Assembly (NCBI GenBank): GCA_964351775.1
Contig: CAYGPQ010000004.1
Location: forward strand, 1 to 64,000
Source: Kordia sp964351775
Lineage (GTDB): Bacteria; Bacteroidota; Bacteroidia; Flavobacteriales; Flavobacteriaceae
Length of the DNA stretch: 64,000 nucleotides
Reading direction: 5' to 3'
Made by a program: the position numbers and the translations under genes. Below the pieces are notes generated by a model. It was not told where the DNA came from. It was given only the letters and a program-made list of their open reading frames with translations, and did no database searches. Below are positions 41,211 through 48,680 of this stretch, piece by piece (within the stretch, counting starts at the first letter, position 1; each line of letters opens with the position of its first letter).

Positions 41211-42045
41211 AGCTAGTTGGCCAGTTTCCACTATCACTCACTTTGTCAAGTGATCCAACGAAAATTTCTTTTCCATCAACTTCATCTACGGAAACGACTC
41301 TTTGTTCTTGTCTTAACAAATCTTTATTAAGATCGTGTAAAACAATACTTTTGTCCACTGAAACTTTAAATACAGGTGCAGTATATCCATTTACGATAAC
41401 GGAATCTACTTTCATTTTAAAAGTTTCTTTATCATTTTTAGCATACGGTACATATTTCATTTTCATGTAACGATCTGTACCTTTAAATAATGAATCTTTT
41501 ACAGGCTCAAAACTAAGCGTGTCAATAATAACGACTTCTTTAAGCTTATCAATCTTGTATACTTTGTCAAACTCTACATAACTAGAATCTCTTTTCTCTA
41601 CAATTGCAAATTGAGCAGTCTCTATAAACCTCTCTAAATCTTCAAAGTTTTTAGCGTAACCTCCCGTAATTGTTTTATGTGCTAATTGCGAATCTCTAAT
41701 ATCTTTTAAGTTGTGAATAACAGCAGAATAGCGCTTTACTTTTGCTTGTCTAAATTCTACTGGTGCCATGATAGACATGTAAATCTGATACCCGAAAAAT
41801 ACAGAGGCTAACAAAAATACGATTGAAAATACGGGTCTTATTTTTCGTGGAATCATCTTTTCAATCAAAAATAGAAGCCCGATAGCAACTACTAAAGCTA
41901 CGACTAGAATAATTGGAGTTTTCAGTGTTTCGAATGAACCTTTTTCAACTACGTTACTATCTTGAGCGAATGCTAAAGCTGGAAGGAGTAAAAAAGCGGT
42001 TACGAATGATAAGACTAAATTGAATTTTTGTTTTACGTGTTTCAT
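41188..42045 (-). CDS. conserved flavobacterial membrane protein of unknown function
   Basis: A 285-residue protein with a signal-like first helix ending in LAFAQ, then two membrane helices ('IILVVALVVAIGLLFLIEKM', 'VFSIVFLLASVFFGYQIYM', about 45-95) and a soluble domain of about 190 residues with 'RYSAVIHNLKDIRDSQLAHKTITGGYAKNFEDLERFI'. That helix resembles pilin- or secretin-associated periplasmic proteins. Function unknown. It is the first gene of a set with DUF3822 and rsmD and is divergent from the RecD-like helicase, the usual flavobacterial arrangement. Confidence 0.7.
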   Translation of the reverse strand: MKHVKQKFNLVLSFVTAFLLLPALAFAQDSNVVEKGSFETLKTPIILVVALVVAIGLLFLIEKMIPRKIRPVFSIVFLLASVFFGYQIYMSIMAPVEFRQAKVKRYSAVIHNLKDIRDSQLAHKTITGGYAKNFEDLERFIETAQFAIVEKRDSSYVEFDKVYKIDKLKEVVIIDTLSFEPVKDSLFKGTDRYMKMKYVPYAKNDKETFKMKVDSVIVNGYTAPVFKVSVDKSIVLHDLNKDLLRQEQRVVSVDEVDGKEIFVGSLDKVSDSGNWPTSYEIENKK

Positions 42046-42234
42046 CTCTATTAAGAATAGTTTTGTTTAAGAACATCAATATACGCAAATCTACAATTTT
42101 TTTTTAATCGTAAAAGTATTTCACTAAAAAAAGGCGTGTTATATTTATAAAAAGCCAAATGAACCTCATTCATTCAATTTACTTTTCTATTTTCGCTCAG
42201 CAATACGCAACAAAAAGAAGATAATTACTACATT

Positions 42235-43659
42235 ATGGACGTAACTACATTTTATAAATTACTGAAAAGTAAATTTCCACACGAAGTTACTTTAAAGCAA
42301 GATGTAGTTTTGCACAAACTTTCCGAGTTTATTTATAGTGAGGATGCAAACGCTCTTTTTTTACTAAAAGGATATGCCGGAACAGGAAAAACAACCACTA
42401 TTGGTACATTGGTCACACATTTGTGGCACACCAAAAAAAAGGCCGTATTATTAGCGCCCACCGGACGTGCTGCAAAAGTAATTAGTAATTATTCTAAAAA
42501 AGAAGCACATACCATTCACCGAAAAATTTACTTTCCGAAGAAAGATAAAGGCGGCGGTGTAAGTTTTGTGTTGCAACCAAATAAACATCGTGATACACTA
42601 TTTATTGTCGATGAAGCCTCTATGATTCCCGATTCGCCAAGCGATTCCAAACTCTTTGAAAATGGTTCCTTACTCGATGATTTAATGATGTATGTCTACT
42701 CAGGACATAAATGTAAATTAATTCTAATCGGAGATACCGCGCAATTGCCGCCAGTAAAACTAGACCTAAGTCCAGCATTGGACGAGCGTACGTTGGAACT
42801 AAATTATGATAAAAATGTGACGGTTATTGAATTGGATGAAGTGGTGCGTCAAGATTCAGATTCAGGGATTTTAATCAATGCCACCAATTTGCGGGAACAA
42901 TTACACAACGAATTTTACGACGAGTTCAAATTTCAACTATCGTCTTTTCCAGATATCATTCGTTTGGTCGATGGCTACGAAATTCAAGATGCTATCAGCG
43001 ATTCGTATTCCGAAAACGGAAAAGAAGAAATGGCAATCATTGTCCGATCGAACAAAAGAGCCAATGTGTACAATCAACAAATTAGAAATAGGATCTTATT
43101 TAATGAGAACGAATTATCTGCGGGCGATTACCTCATGGTAGTTAAAAATAATTATTTCTGGTTGCCCGAAAATTCAGAAGCAGGATTCATCGCCAATGGA
43201 GACATTATTGAAGTATTAGAAATTTTCTCGATCAAAGAATTATATGGTTTCCGATTTGCAGAAGTCAACGTCCGTATGGTCGATTATCCAAATCAACAAC
43301 CTTTGGAAACGGTGTTATTACTTGATACCATTCACGCCGAAACGCCCGCCTTATCTTATGAAGATGGAAACAAGCTATATCAAGAAGTCATGAACGATTA
43401 CGAAAGTGAAACTTCAAAATATAAAAAGTTCTTAAAAGTAAAAGGTAATAATTTTTTTAATGCACTACAAGTAAAATTTAGCTATGCAATCACCTGTCAC
43501 AAATCGCAAGGTGGACAATGGCGAACGGTTTTTATTGAGCAACCCTATTTGCCAAATGGTGTTGGAAAAGAATACATGCGTTGGTTGTATACCGCCATGA
43601 CACGTGCAAAAGAACGGCTATATCTTATTGGCTTTTCAGACGATTTTTTTGTTGAATAA
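42235..43659 (+). CDS. RecD-like ATP-dependent DNA helicase (superfamily 1)
   Basis: A 474-residue helicase of the RecD/TraA type. Walker A in 'LFLLKGYAGTGKTTTIGTLV', motif Ia 'LAPTGRAAKVI', Walker B 'FIVDEASMI', motif III 'LILIGDTAQLPPV', and near the C-terminus 'SYAITCHKSQGGQW' and 'WLYTAMTRAKERLYLIG' (motifs V and VI). It lacks the long N-terminal domain of RecD2, which fits the short flavobacterial type. It probably acts in DNA repair or replication restart. Monocistronic or followed by the membrane protein gene at 43747. Confidence 0.9.
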   Translation: MDVTTFYKLLKSKFPHEVTLKQDVVLHKLSEFIYSEDANALFLLKGYAGTGKTTTIGTLVTHLWHTKKKAVLLAPTGRAAKVISNYSKKEAHTIHRKIYFPKKDKGGGVSFVLQPNKHRDTLFIVDEASMIPDSPSDSKLFENGSLLDDLMMYVYSGHKCKLILIGDTAQLPPVKLDLSPALDERTLELNYDKNVTVIELDEVVRQDSDSGILINATNLREQLHNEFYDEFKFQLSSFPDIIRLVDGYEIQDAISDSYSENGKEEMAIIVRSNKRANVYNQQIRNRILFNENELSAGDYLMVVKNNYFWLPENSEAGFIANGDIIEVLEIFSIKELYGFRFAEVNVRMVDYPNQQPLETVLLLDTIHAETPALSYEDGNKLYQEVMNDYESETSKYKKFLKVKGNNFFNALQVKFSYAITCHKSQGGQWRTVFIEQPYLPNGVGKEYMRWLYTAMTRAKERLYLIGFSDDFFVE

Positions 43660-43746
43660 CCTAAAAATCTTACAGATTTAAAAAGGAGACACGCTACTAA
43701 AAATATTTTTCCTATTTTTAAAAACTAATCATAATAACTCTATTGC

Positions 43747-44610
43747 ATGGAAAATTTATATTACAAGCCTTCGGGCAAATCTAACCCTATTAGTTTTTTA
43801 TATCTCGCGTTAGCCATCTTTATTGGTGCGCCACTACTAGCCTTTATTTATACGTATGCTATTTTGTACATTCCCATAGTGTACTTAAACTTTCTATGCT
43901 TAGCCGGAATTGCTTTCGGATTAGGATTCGTCGCAAGTTTTGTGATAGGATTTGGAAAAGTACGTAACAATATACTCGCCATCGTTTTTGGTCTTGTTAT
44001 AGGTTTGGCTGGTTTATACGCAAGTTGGATCATTTGGATTTGTCATCATTTTGAAGTGCCTTATATGGACATTATTGCCAATCCTGAAGCATTTATGAGT
44101 GCTGTTGGATTTGCCAATGAGCAAGGAACTTGGACCATTGGTAGAAGTGGCGGTAGTGTGAGTGGTATGTTTTTAACCGTTGTTTGGGTTATAGAAGGAC
44201 TTGCCATGATAGGATTCCCAGTGTTTTTTGCTTATGGTAAAGCATGTGAACCTTATATAGAAAATGATGATGATTGGGCAGAACAAACTGCTATGGGACC
44301 TTTTGAATACATTCCAAACGCTGGAATATTACAAAAACAACTAGAAGCTAAAAATTACGAAGAATTACTAGCAATAGCACCAGCAGAAAACGCAGGGCAA
44401 GGTACACATTCAATATTGACAGTATATCACGGAAAAAACAGAGCACAATCCAAAGAATTTTATCTAACAGTAACCAATATGCTTGAAAAGTTTGATAAAG
44501 AAGGAAAATTAGACTTTGACGAAACATCAGTAATCAACTATATTCACATTAGCAAAGAAGCAGGACAACAACTCTTTGCGAAAATTGCGCCAAGCGCTGT
44601 AGTTGGTTAA
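43747..44610 (+). CDS. hypothetical multi-pass membrane protein
   Basis: A 287-residue protein. The first about 180 residues carry four to five membrane helices ('ISFLYLALAIFIGAPLLAFIYTYAILYI', 'IAFGLGFVASFVIGFG', 'NILAIVFGLVIGLAGLYASWIIWIC', 'MFLTVVWVIEGLAMIGFPVFFAYG'). The C-terminal about 100 residues are soluble and contain 'ILQKQLEAKNYEELLAIAP'. I do not recognise the family; similar proteins occur in Bacteroidota near housekeeping genes. It sits 87 bp after the helicase and 65 bp before kdsB, on the same strand as both. Confidence 0.65.
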   Translation: MENLYYKPSGKSNPISFLYLALAIFIGAPLLAFIYTYAILYIPIVYLNFLCLAGIAFGLGFVASFVIGFGKVRNNILAIVFGLVIGLAGLYASWIIWICHHFEVPYMDIIANPEAFMSAVGFANEQGTWTIGRSGGSVSGMFLTVVWVIEGLAMIGFPVFFAYGKACEPYIENDDDWAEQTAMGPFEYIPNAGILQKQLEAKNYEELLAIAPAENAGQGTHSILTVYHGKNRAQSKEFYLTVTNMLEKFDKEGKLDFDETSVINYIHISKEAGQQLFAKIAPSAVVG

Positions 44611-44675
44611 ATAAAAGATTAATTTACAATCTTATCATTAAAATTGTATTTTTGAGACCATAAAAAACACCGCAT

Positions 44676-45404
44676 TTGAAAATTATAGCAATGATTCCGG
44701 CACGATATGCAGCTTCTCGATTTCCTGGGAAGTTAATGCAAGACTTGCATGGAAAAACAGTCATCACCCGAACGTATGAAGCAACCGTAGCTACCGGACT
44801 TTTTGAAGAAGTATATGTAGTAACTGATAGCGAGGTGATTCGTGAAGAAATTGCGCGTACTGGCGGAAACGTAATCATGAGTCAAAAACAACATGAGTCG
44901 GGAAGTGATCGGATCGCGGAAGCAGTGCAAAATGTGGACGCAGATATTGTAATTAATGTGCAAGGCGATGAACCGTTTACCGAAAAAGAAAGTCTGGAAA
45001 AAGTCATCAATGTATTTTATGAAGATCCCAACAAAGAAATTGATTTGGCTTCGTTAATGGTGCAAATTACAGATTGGGACGAAATCAAAAATCCAAATAC
45101 AGTAAAAGTCATCGTAGATCAGCGCAATTTTGCATTGTACTTTTCGCGTTCGCCAATTCCATATCCAAGAGATGAAAATGCGGGCGCAAAATACTATAAA
45201 CACAAAGGAATTTATGCGTTTCGAAAACAAGCATTGCTCGATTTTTATGAATTGCCAATGCAAACTTTGGAAGCCACTGAAAAAATAGAATGTATTCGCT
45301 ATTTAGAATATGGTAAAAAAATAAAAATGGTCGAAACGTCTGTAGAAGGCGTAGAAATTGATACTCCTGAAGATTTAGAACGCGCAAAAAAAGTATGGAA
45401 ATAA
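44676..45404 (+). CDS. kdsB: 3-deoxy-manno-octulosonate cytidylyltransferase
   Basis: A 242-residue enzyme that activates Kdo (or 8-amino-Kdo) with CTP to CMP-Kdo for lipopolysaccharide inner-core synthesis in the cytoplasm. Family blocks: 'AMIPARYAASRFPGKLM', 'VYVVTDSEVI', 'HESGSDRIAEAV', 'NVQGDEPF', 'FSRSPIPYPRD' and 'YKHKGIYAFRK', followed by 'EKIECIRYLEYG'. The only sensible start is a TTG at 44676; no ATG precedes the first strand. The next gene overlaps its end by 10 bp. With the kdnB-like gene downstream, the natural substrate could be 8-amino-Kdo, as in Shewanella. Confidence 0.93.
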   Translation: MKIIAMIPARYAASRFPGKLMQDLHGKTVITRTYEATVATGLFEEVYVVTDSEVIREEIARTGGNVIMSQKQHESGSDRIAEAVQNVDADIVINVQGDEPFTEKESLEKVINVFYEDPNKEIDLASLMVQITDWDEIKNPNTVKVIVDQRNFALYFSRSPIPYPRDENAGAKYYKHKGIYAFRKQALLDFYELPMQTLEATEKIECIRYLEYGKKIKMVETSVEGVEIDTPEDLERAKKVWK

Positions 45405-46093
45405 ATTATACGGACATAAAAGTAATTGCTTTTGACGCCGACGATACACTTTGGGTAAACGAAACCTATTTCAGAGATGTAGAACATAAGTTTGCGCAAT
45501 TATTATCAGCATACGAAACTGAAAATAAAATTGATCAGGAGTTGTTTAAAATGGAAATGAAAAACCTTCCAATTTACGGCTACGGAATCAAAGGGTTTAT
45601 GTTGTCGATGGTTGAAAGTGCGATGGAACTTTCCAACGGGAAAATTTCAAACAAAGTGCTTTCTGAAATCATTAATTTAGGAAAAGAAATGATTTCTATG
45701 CCTGTGGAATTGCTCAATGGTATTGAAGAAGTTTTAGAAAAATTAAGCGGAAAGTATAGATTATTAGTCTTGACTAAAGGCGATTTGCTCGATCAGGAAC
45801 GAAAACTAGAAAAATCTGGCTTGACCAAATATTTCCATCATGTAGAAGTGATGAGCGATAAAAAAGAAAAAAATTACCAAGATTTGTTAGACCATTTAGA
45901 AATAAATGTCAACGAATTTTTAATGATTGGAAACTCGTTAAAGTCGGACGTATTGCCAATTATAAACATAGGAGGAAAGGCAATTCATGTTCCATTTCAT
46001 ACGACTTGGCAACACGAAACGGTTTCTCCAGATGAAGAATCAAACGAATATCATGTCGTGAAAAGTATTGTCGAAGTGTTAAATTACGTATAG
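45395..46093 (+). CDS. HAD-superfamily hydrolase
   Basis: A 232-residue phosphatase-type HAD hydrolase. Motif I is 'VIAFDADDTLWVNE' (nucleophile and acid Asp), motif II 'RLLVLTKGD' (Thr), motif III Lys in 'MSDKKEKNY' and motif IV 'FLMIGNSLKSDVLP' with Asp. A helical cap lies between motifs I and II. The substrate is unknown. Its gene overlaps kdsB by 10 bp, so a sugar-phosphate step in Kdo or nucleotide-sugar metabolism is conceivable, although the cap type (C1) would also fit a general phosphatase. The next gene's start overlaps its stop by one base. Confidence 0.88.
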   Translation: MEINYTDIKVIAFDADDTLWVNETYFRDVEHKFAQLLSAYETENKIDQELFKMEMKNLPIYGYGIKGFMLSMVESAMELSNGKISNKVLSEIINLGKEMISMPVELLNGIEEVLEKLSGKYRLLVLTKGDLLDQERKLEKSGLTKYFHHVEVMSDKKEKNYQDLLDHLEINVNEFLMIGNSLKSDVLPIINIGGKAIHVPFHTTWQHETVSPDEESNEYHVVKSIVEVLNYV

Positions 46094-46716
46094 TGAAGAA
46101 GCTAAACGTACACACCTGGAATCGTAAAAAGCATTTTGAGTTTTTCAACACCTTTCAAGATCCGTTTTTTGCAGTAACTACGCCAATGGATGTGACCAAA
46201 GCGTACGATTTTGCAAAAGCATCTGGGAATAGCTTTTTTGCGGTGTATTTGCACGATTGTATGAAAGCAGTCAATGCGGTTGAACCATTTCGATATCGCA
46301 TTGAAAATGAAAATGAAGTGGTGATTCATGAAGCAATTCACGCGTCAGCAACCATTATGCGGCCCGACAAAACGTTTGGATTTTCGTTTATTGATTATAA
46401 CGCTGATTTTGAATTATTTAAGCAGAATATAGAAGCGGAAAAAGCACGAATTATCAATTCAGATGATTTATTTCCGCCCAAAAATAGTGAAGATTGTGTG
46501 TTTTGTTCGGCATTACCTTGGGTGAGTTTTACAGGACATAAAGAGCCGTTTCATGGAAAAAAAGAATCGGTTCCAAGAATTGCTTTTAGTAAAATGGAAG
46601 CAACAAATAACAAAAAAATACTATCGGTTTCAGTATCGGTAAATCACGCATTGATGGATGGCTATCATGTGGGGCAGTTTACCGAAAAGTTTCAAGAAAA
46701 TTTGTTGAAACACTAA
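46093..46716 (+). CDS. chloramphenicol acetyltransferase-like (CAT-fold) acyltransferase
   Basis: A 207-residue CoA-dependent acyltransferase of the CAT fold: 'HFEFFNTFQDPFFAVTTPMDVT' at the start, 'PFRYRIENENEVVIHEAIHAS' in the middle and the catalytic H-x-x-x-D-G in 'SVNHALMDGYHVGQF'. Starts at GTG 46093, overlapping the previous stop by one base. True CAT resistance enzymes share this fold. Many genomic flavobacterial members are unassigned, so antibiotic resistance should not be assumed. Third gene of the kdsB operon. Confidence 0.85.
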   Translation: MKKLNVHTWNRKKHFEFFNTFQDPFFAVTTPMDVTKAYDFAKASGNSFFAVYLHDCMKAVNAVEPFRYRIENENEVVIHEAIHASATIMRPDKTFGFSFIDYNADFELFKQNIEAEKARIINSDDLFPPKNSEDCVFCSALPWVSFTGHKEPFHGKKESVPRIAFSKMEATNNKKILSVSVSVNHALMDGYHVGQFTEKFQENLLKH

Positions 46717-46762
46717 ATAACATCAGGTAATATTTATATTTACATCATTAAACTAACTAACT

Positions 46763-47845
46763 ATGCAGTATAGAAACTTTCCAATGGTTCCCAGAGTAAT
46801 CTTCGGAAGAGGAAGTTTTAATCAGATACAAGAAATTCTGACGCCAAAACGAATCAATACAAAAGCTCCATTTATCTTTTTGGTAGATGATGTTTTTGAA
46901 AACAATCCTTGGCTCATAGACAGAATTCCACTTCGTTTCCTAGATCAAATCATTTTTGTATCTGCGGAAGAAGAACCAAAAACGTCACAAGTAGATGCTT
47001 TGGTGGAAGAATTAAAATCAAACTTTACACAAAACCCATCAGGAATTATTGGAATTGGTGGCGGAACCTTACTCGATATGGCAAAAGCTGTCGCAATTAT
47101 GCTGACAAATGAAGGAAGTGCCGCTGATTATCAAGGCTGGGATTTGGTGAGTAATGAAGCAGTATATCATGTTGGAATTCCGACAATCTCCGGAACTGGA
47201 GCGGAAGTTTCACGCACAACCGTATTAACTGGTCCTGAAAAAAAATTGGGAATCAACTCCGATTTTACACCTTTTGATCAAGTCGTATTAGATCCCGAAT
47301 TAACGCGTGGAGTACCACAAAATCAATGGTTTTACACAGGAATGGATTGTTATATACATTGTATAGAATCGCTCACCGGAACGTATTTAAACGCATTTAG
47401 CCAAAGTTATGGTGAAAAAGCACTCGAATTGTGTAGAAACGTTTTCTTAGAAAAAAATGTACGTGATGAAGACTCAGAAGACAAACTCATGATGGCTTCT
47501 TGGCATGGCGGCATGAGTATTGCCTATTCACAAGTTGGTGTAGCGCATGCCATGAGTTACGGACTTTCGTACTTACTTGGCACCAAACACGGAATTGGGA
47601 ATTGTATTGTTTTCAATCACTTAGAGGAATTTTACCCGCAAGGTGTTTCGGAATTCAAAAAAATGGTACGCAAGCATGATATTGACATTCCAACAGGAAT
47701 TTGCAAGGATTTAACCGACAAAGAGTTTGACAAAATGATTGATATTGCTTTCATGTTAGTGCCGCTTTGGGAAAATGCGTTGGGTAAAAACTGGAAAGAA
47801 ATCATCACACGTGAGAAGTTGAAGAATATGTATAAAAAGATGTGA
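46763..47845 (+). CDS. iron-containing alcohol dehydrogenase family, KdnB-like
   Basis: A 360-residue Fe-ADH-family oxidoreductase. NAD(P)-binding 'SGIIGIGGGTLLDMAKAVAIM' and the metal-site region 'GMDCYIHCIESLTGT' with 'GVAHAMSYGLSYLLGTKHGIGNCIVF' (His ligands) are present. The opening 'FPMVPRVIFGRGSFNQI' and length resemble KdnB of Shewanella, which oxidises Kdo at C8 before amination to 8-amino-Kdo. The nearby kdsB gene, three genes upstream on the same strand, supports this. The partner aminotransferase KdnA is not in the window, so the name is not certain. Confidence 0.7.
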   Translation: MQYRNFPMVPRVIFGRGSFNQIQEILTPKRINTKAPFIFLVDDVFENNPWLIDRIPLRFLDQIIFVSAEEEPKTSQVDALVEELKSNFTQNPSGIIGIGGGTLLDMAKAVAIMLTNEGSAADYQGWDLVSNEAVYHVGIPTISGTGAEVSRTTVLTGPEKKLGINSDFTPFDQVVLDPELTRGVPQNQWFYTGMDCYIHCIESLTGTYLNAFSQSYGEKALELCRNVFLEKNVRDEDSEDKLMMASWHGGMSIAYSQVGVAHAMSYGLSYLLGTKHGIGNCIVFNHLEEFYPQGVSEFKKMVRKHDIDIPTGICKDLTDKEFDKMIDIAFMLVPLWENALGKNWKEIITREKLKNMYKKM

Positions 47846-47919
47846 TTTCGACTTGGCTCAATCACCGTTTTGAGATGTGAGTTGTTAGTATTGAGTTTTT
47901 GCTAAATGTATTTTGATCC

Positions 47920-47946
47920 GTCATTGCGAGTGAAACGAAGCAATCT
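47920..47946 (+). repeat. REP-like dispersed repeat fragment
   Basis: GTCATTGCGAGTGAAACG followed by AAGCAATCT resembles the 'gtcattgcgag...gaagcaatc' element scattered between genes in many bacterial genomes. Only one copy is seen in this window, so the call rests on recognition rather than on repetition here. Confidence 0.45.
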
Positions 47947-48000
47947 TTTTTTTTAAAATTTATGATGAACGATTTTTGATTTCAGAATGATTTAACTTTG

Positions 48001-48094
48001 AACACCGAACACCGAACACCGAACACCGAACACCGAATACTGAGCACTGAACACTGAGCACTGAACACTGAGCACTGAACACTGAGCACTGAAC
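48001..48094. repeat. heptanucleotide tandem repeat, 13 units
   Basis: Five copies of AACACCG are followed by AATACTG and then alternating AGCACTG and AACACTG units, 13 units in all, with a trailing AAC. It ends 18 bp before the start of the acyltransferase gene at 48112, so its length could change the leader of that gene. Confidence 0.9.
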
Positions 48095-48111
48095 TTTAAA
48101 CCCTAAACTCT

Positions 48112-48669
48112 ATGATGCGAGCGATTTATAAATTTATATACTTTACTATCTTAGGTTGGAGAATCAAAGGTGATTTTTCAGACGAAGTAAAAAAATGTAT
48201 AGTAGCTGTTGTTCCGCATACGAGTTGGCATGATTTCTTTCTTGGGTTGATGGTTAGAAGCGTTACTAGAAAAGAAATCAATTATGTTGGCAAAAAAGAA
48301 TTGTTCAAATTTCCGTTTGGATGGTATTTTCGTTGGACAGGTGGCGCACCAATTGACAGAACACCAGGTCAAAACAAAGTACAGGCCATGGCTGCGGTTT
48401 TTGAAGGAAAAGACGAATTTCGACTCACGTTAGCACCCGAAGGAACTCGCGGACGCGTTGATGAACTCCGCACAGGATTCTACTATATTGCCAAAGAAGC
48501 AAAAGTGCCAATTACCTTAGTTGCATTTGATTTTGGCAAGAAAGAAGTCAAAATAGACGAACCATTTTATCCAACAGACGATATGGAAGCTGACTTTGAA
48601 TACATTCACAAATTCTTTGAAGGTGTAGTTGGAAAAGTTCCTGAAAAAAGTTTTCGGTATAAAAAGTAG
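48112..48669 (+). CDS. 1-acyl-sn-glycerol-3-phosphate acyltransferase-type enzyme
   Basis: A 185-residue PlsC-like acyltransferase: catalytic H-x4-D in 'VVPHTSWHDFF', substrate-binding 'GGAPIDR' and the 'LAPEGTRGR' block. It is shorter than PlsC of other bacteria (about 240), and the HTSWHDF form is typical of a Bacteroidota subgroup that may acylate lipids other than lysophosphatidate. One hydrophobic N-terminal stretch could anchor it at the membrane. ATG at 48112 (a second at 48115). The heptamer tandem repeat lies directly upstream. Confidence 0.8.
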   Translation: MMRAIYKFIYFTILGWRIKGDFSDEVKKCIVAVVPHTSWHDFFLGLMVRSVTRKEINYVGKKELFKFPFGWYFRWTGGAPIDRTPGQNKVQAMAAVFEGKDEFRLTLAPEGTRGRVDELRTGFYYIAKEAKVPITLVAFDFGKKEVKIDEPFYPTDDMEADFEYIHKFFEGVVGKVPEKSFRYKK

Positions 48670-48680
48670 CGTACTACTGT

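Noticed and set aside
46093..46716. Chloramphenicol resistance gene
   Set aside because: The CAT fold and H-x3-DG are present, but position in the kdsB operon and sequence class point to a chromosomal acyltransferase of other function.
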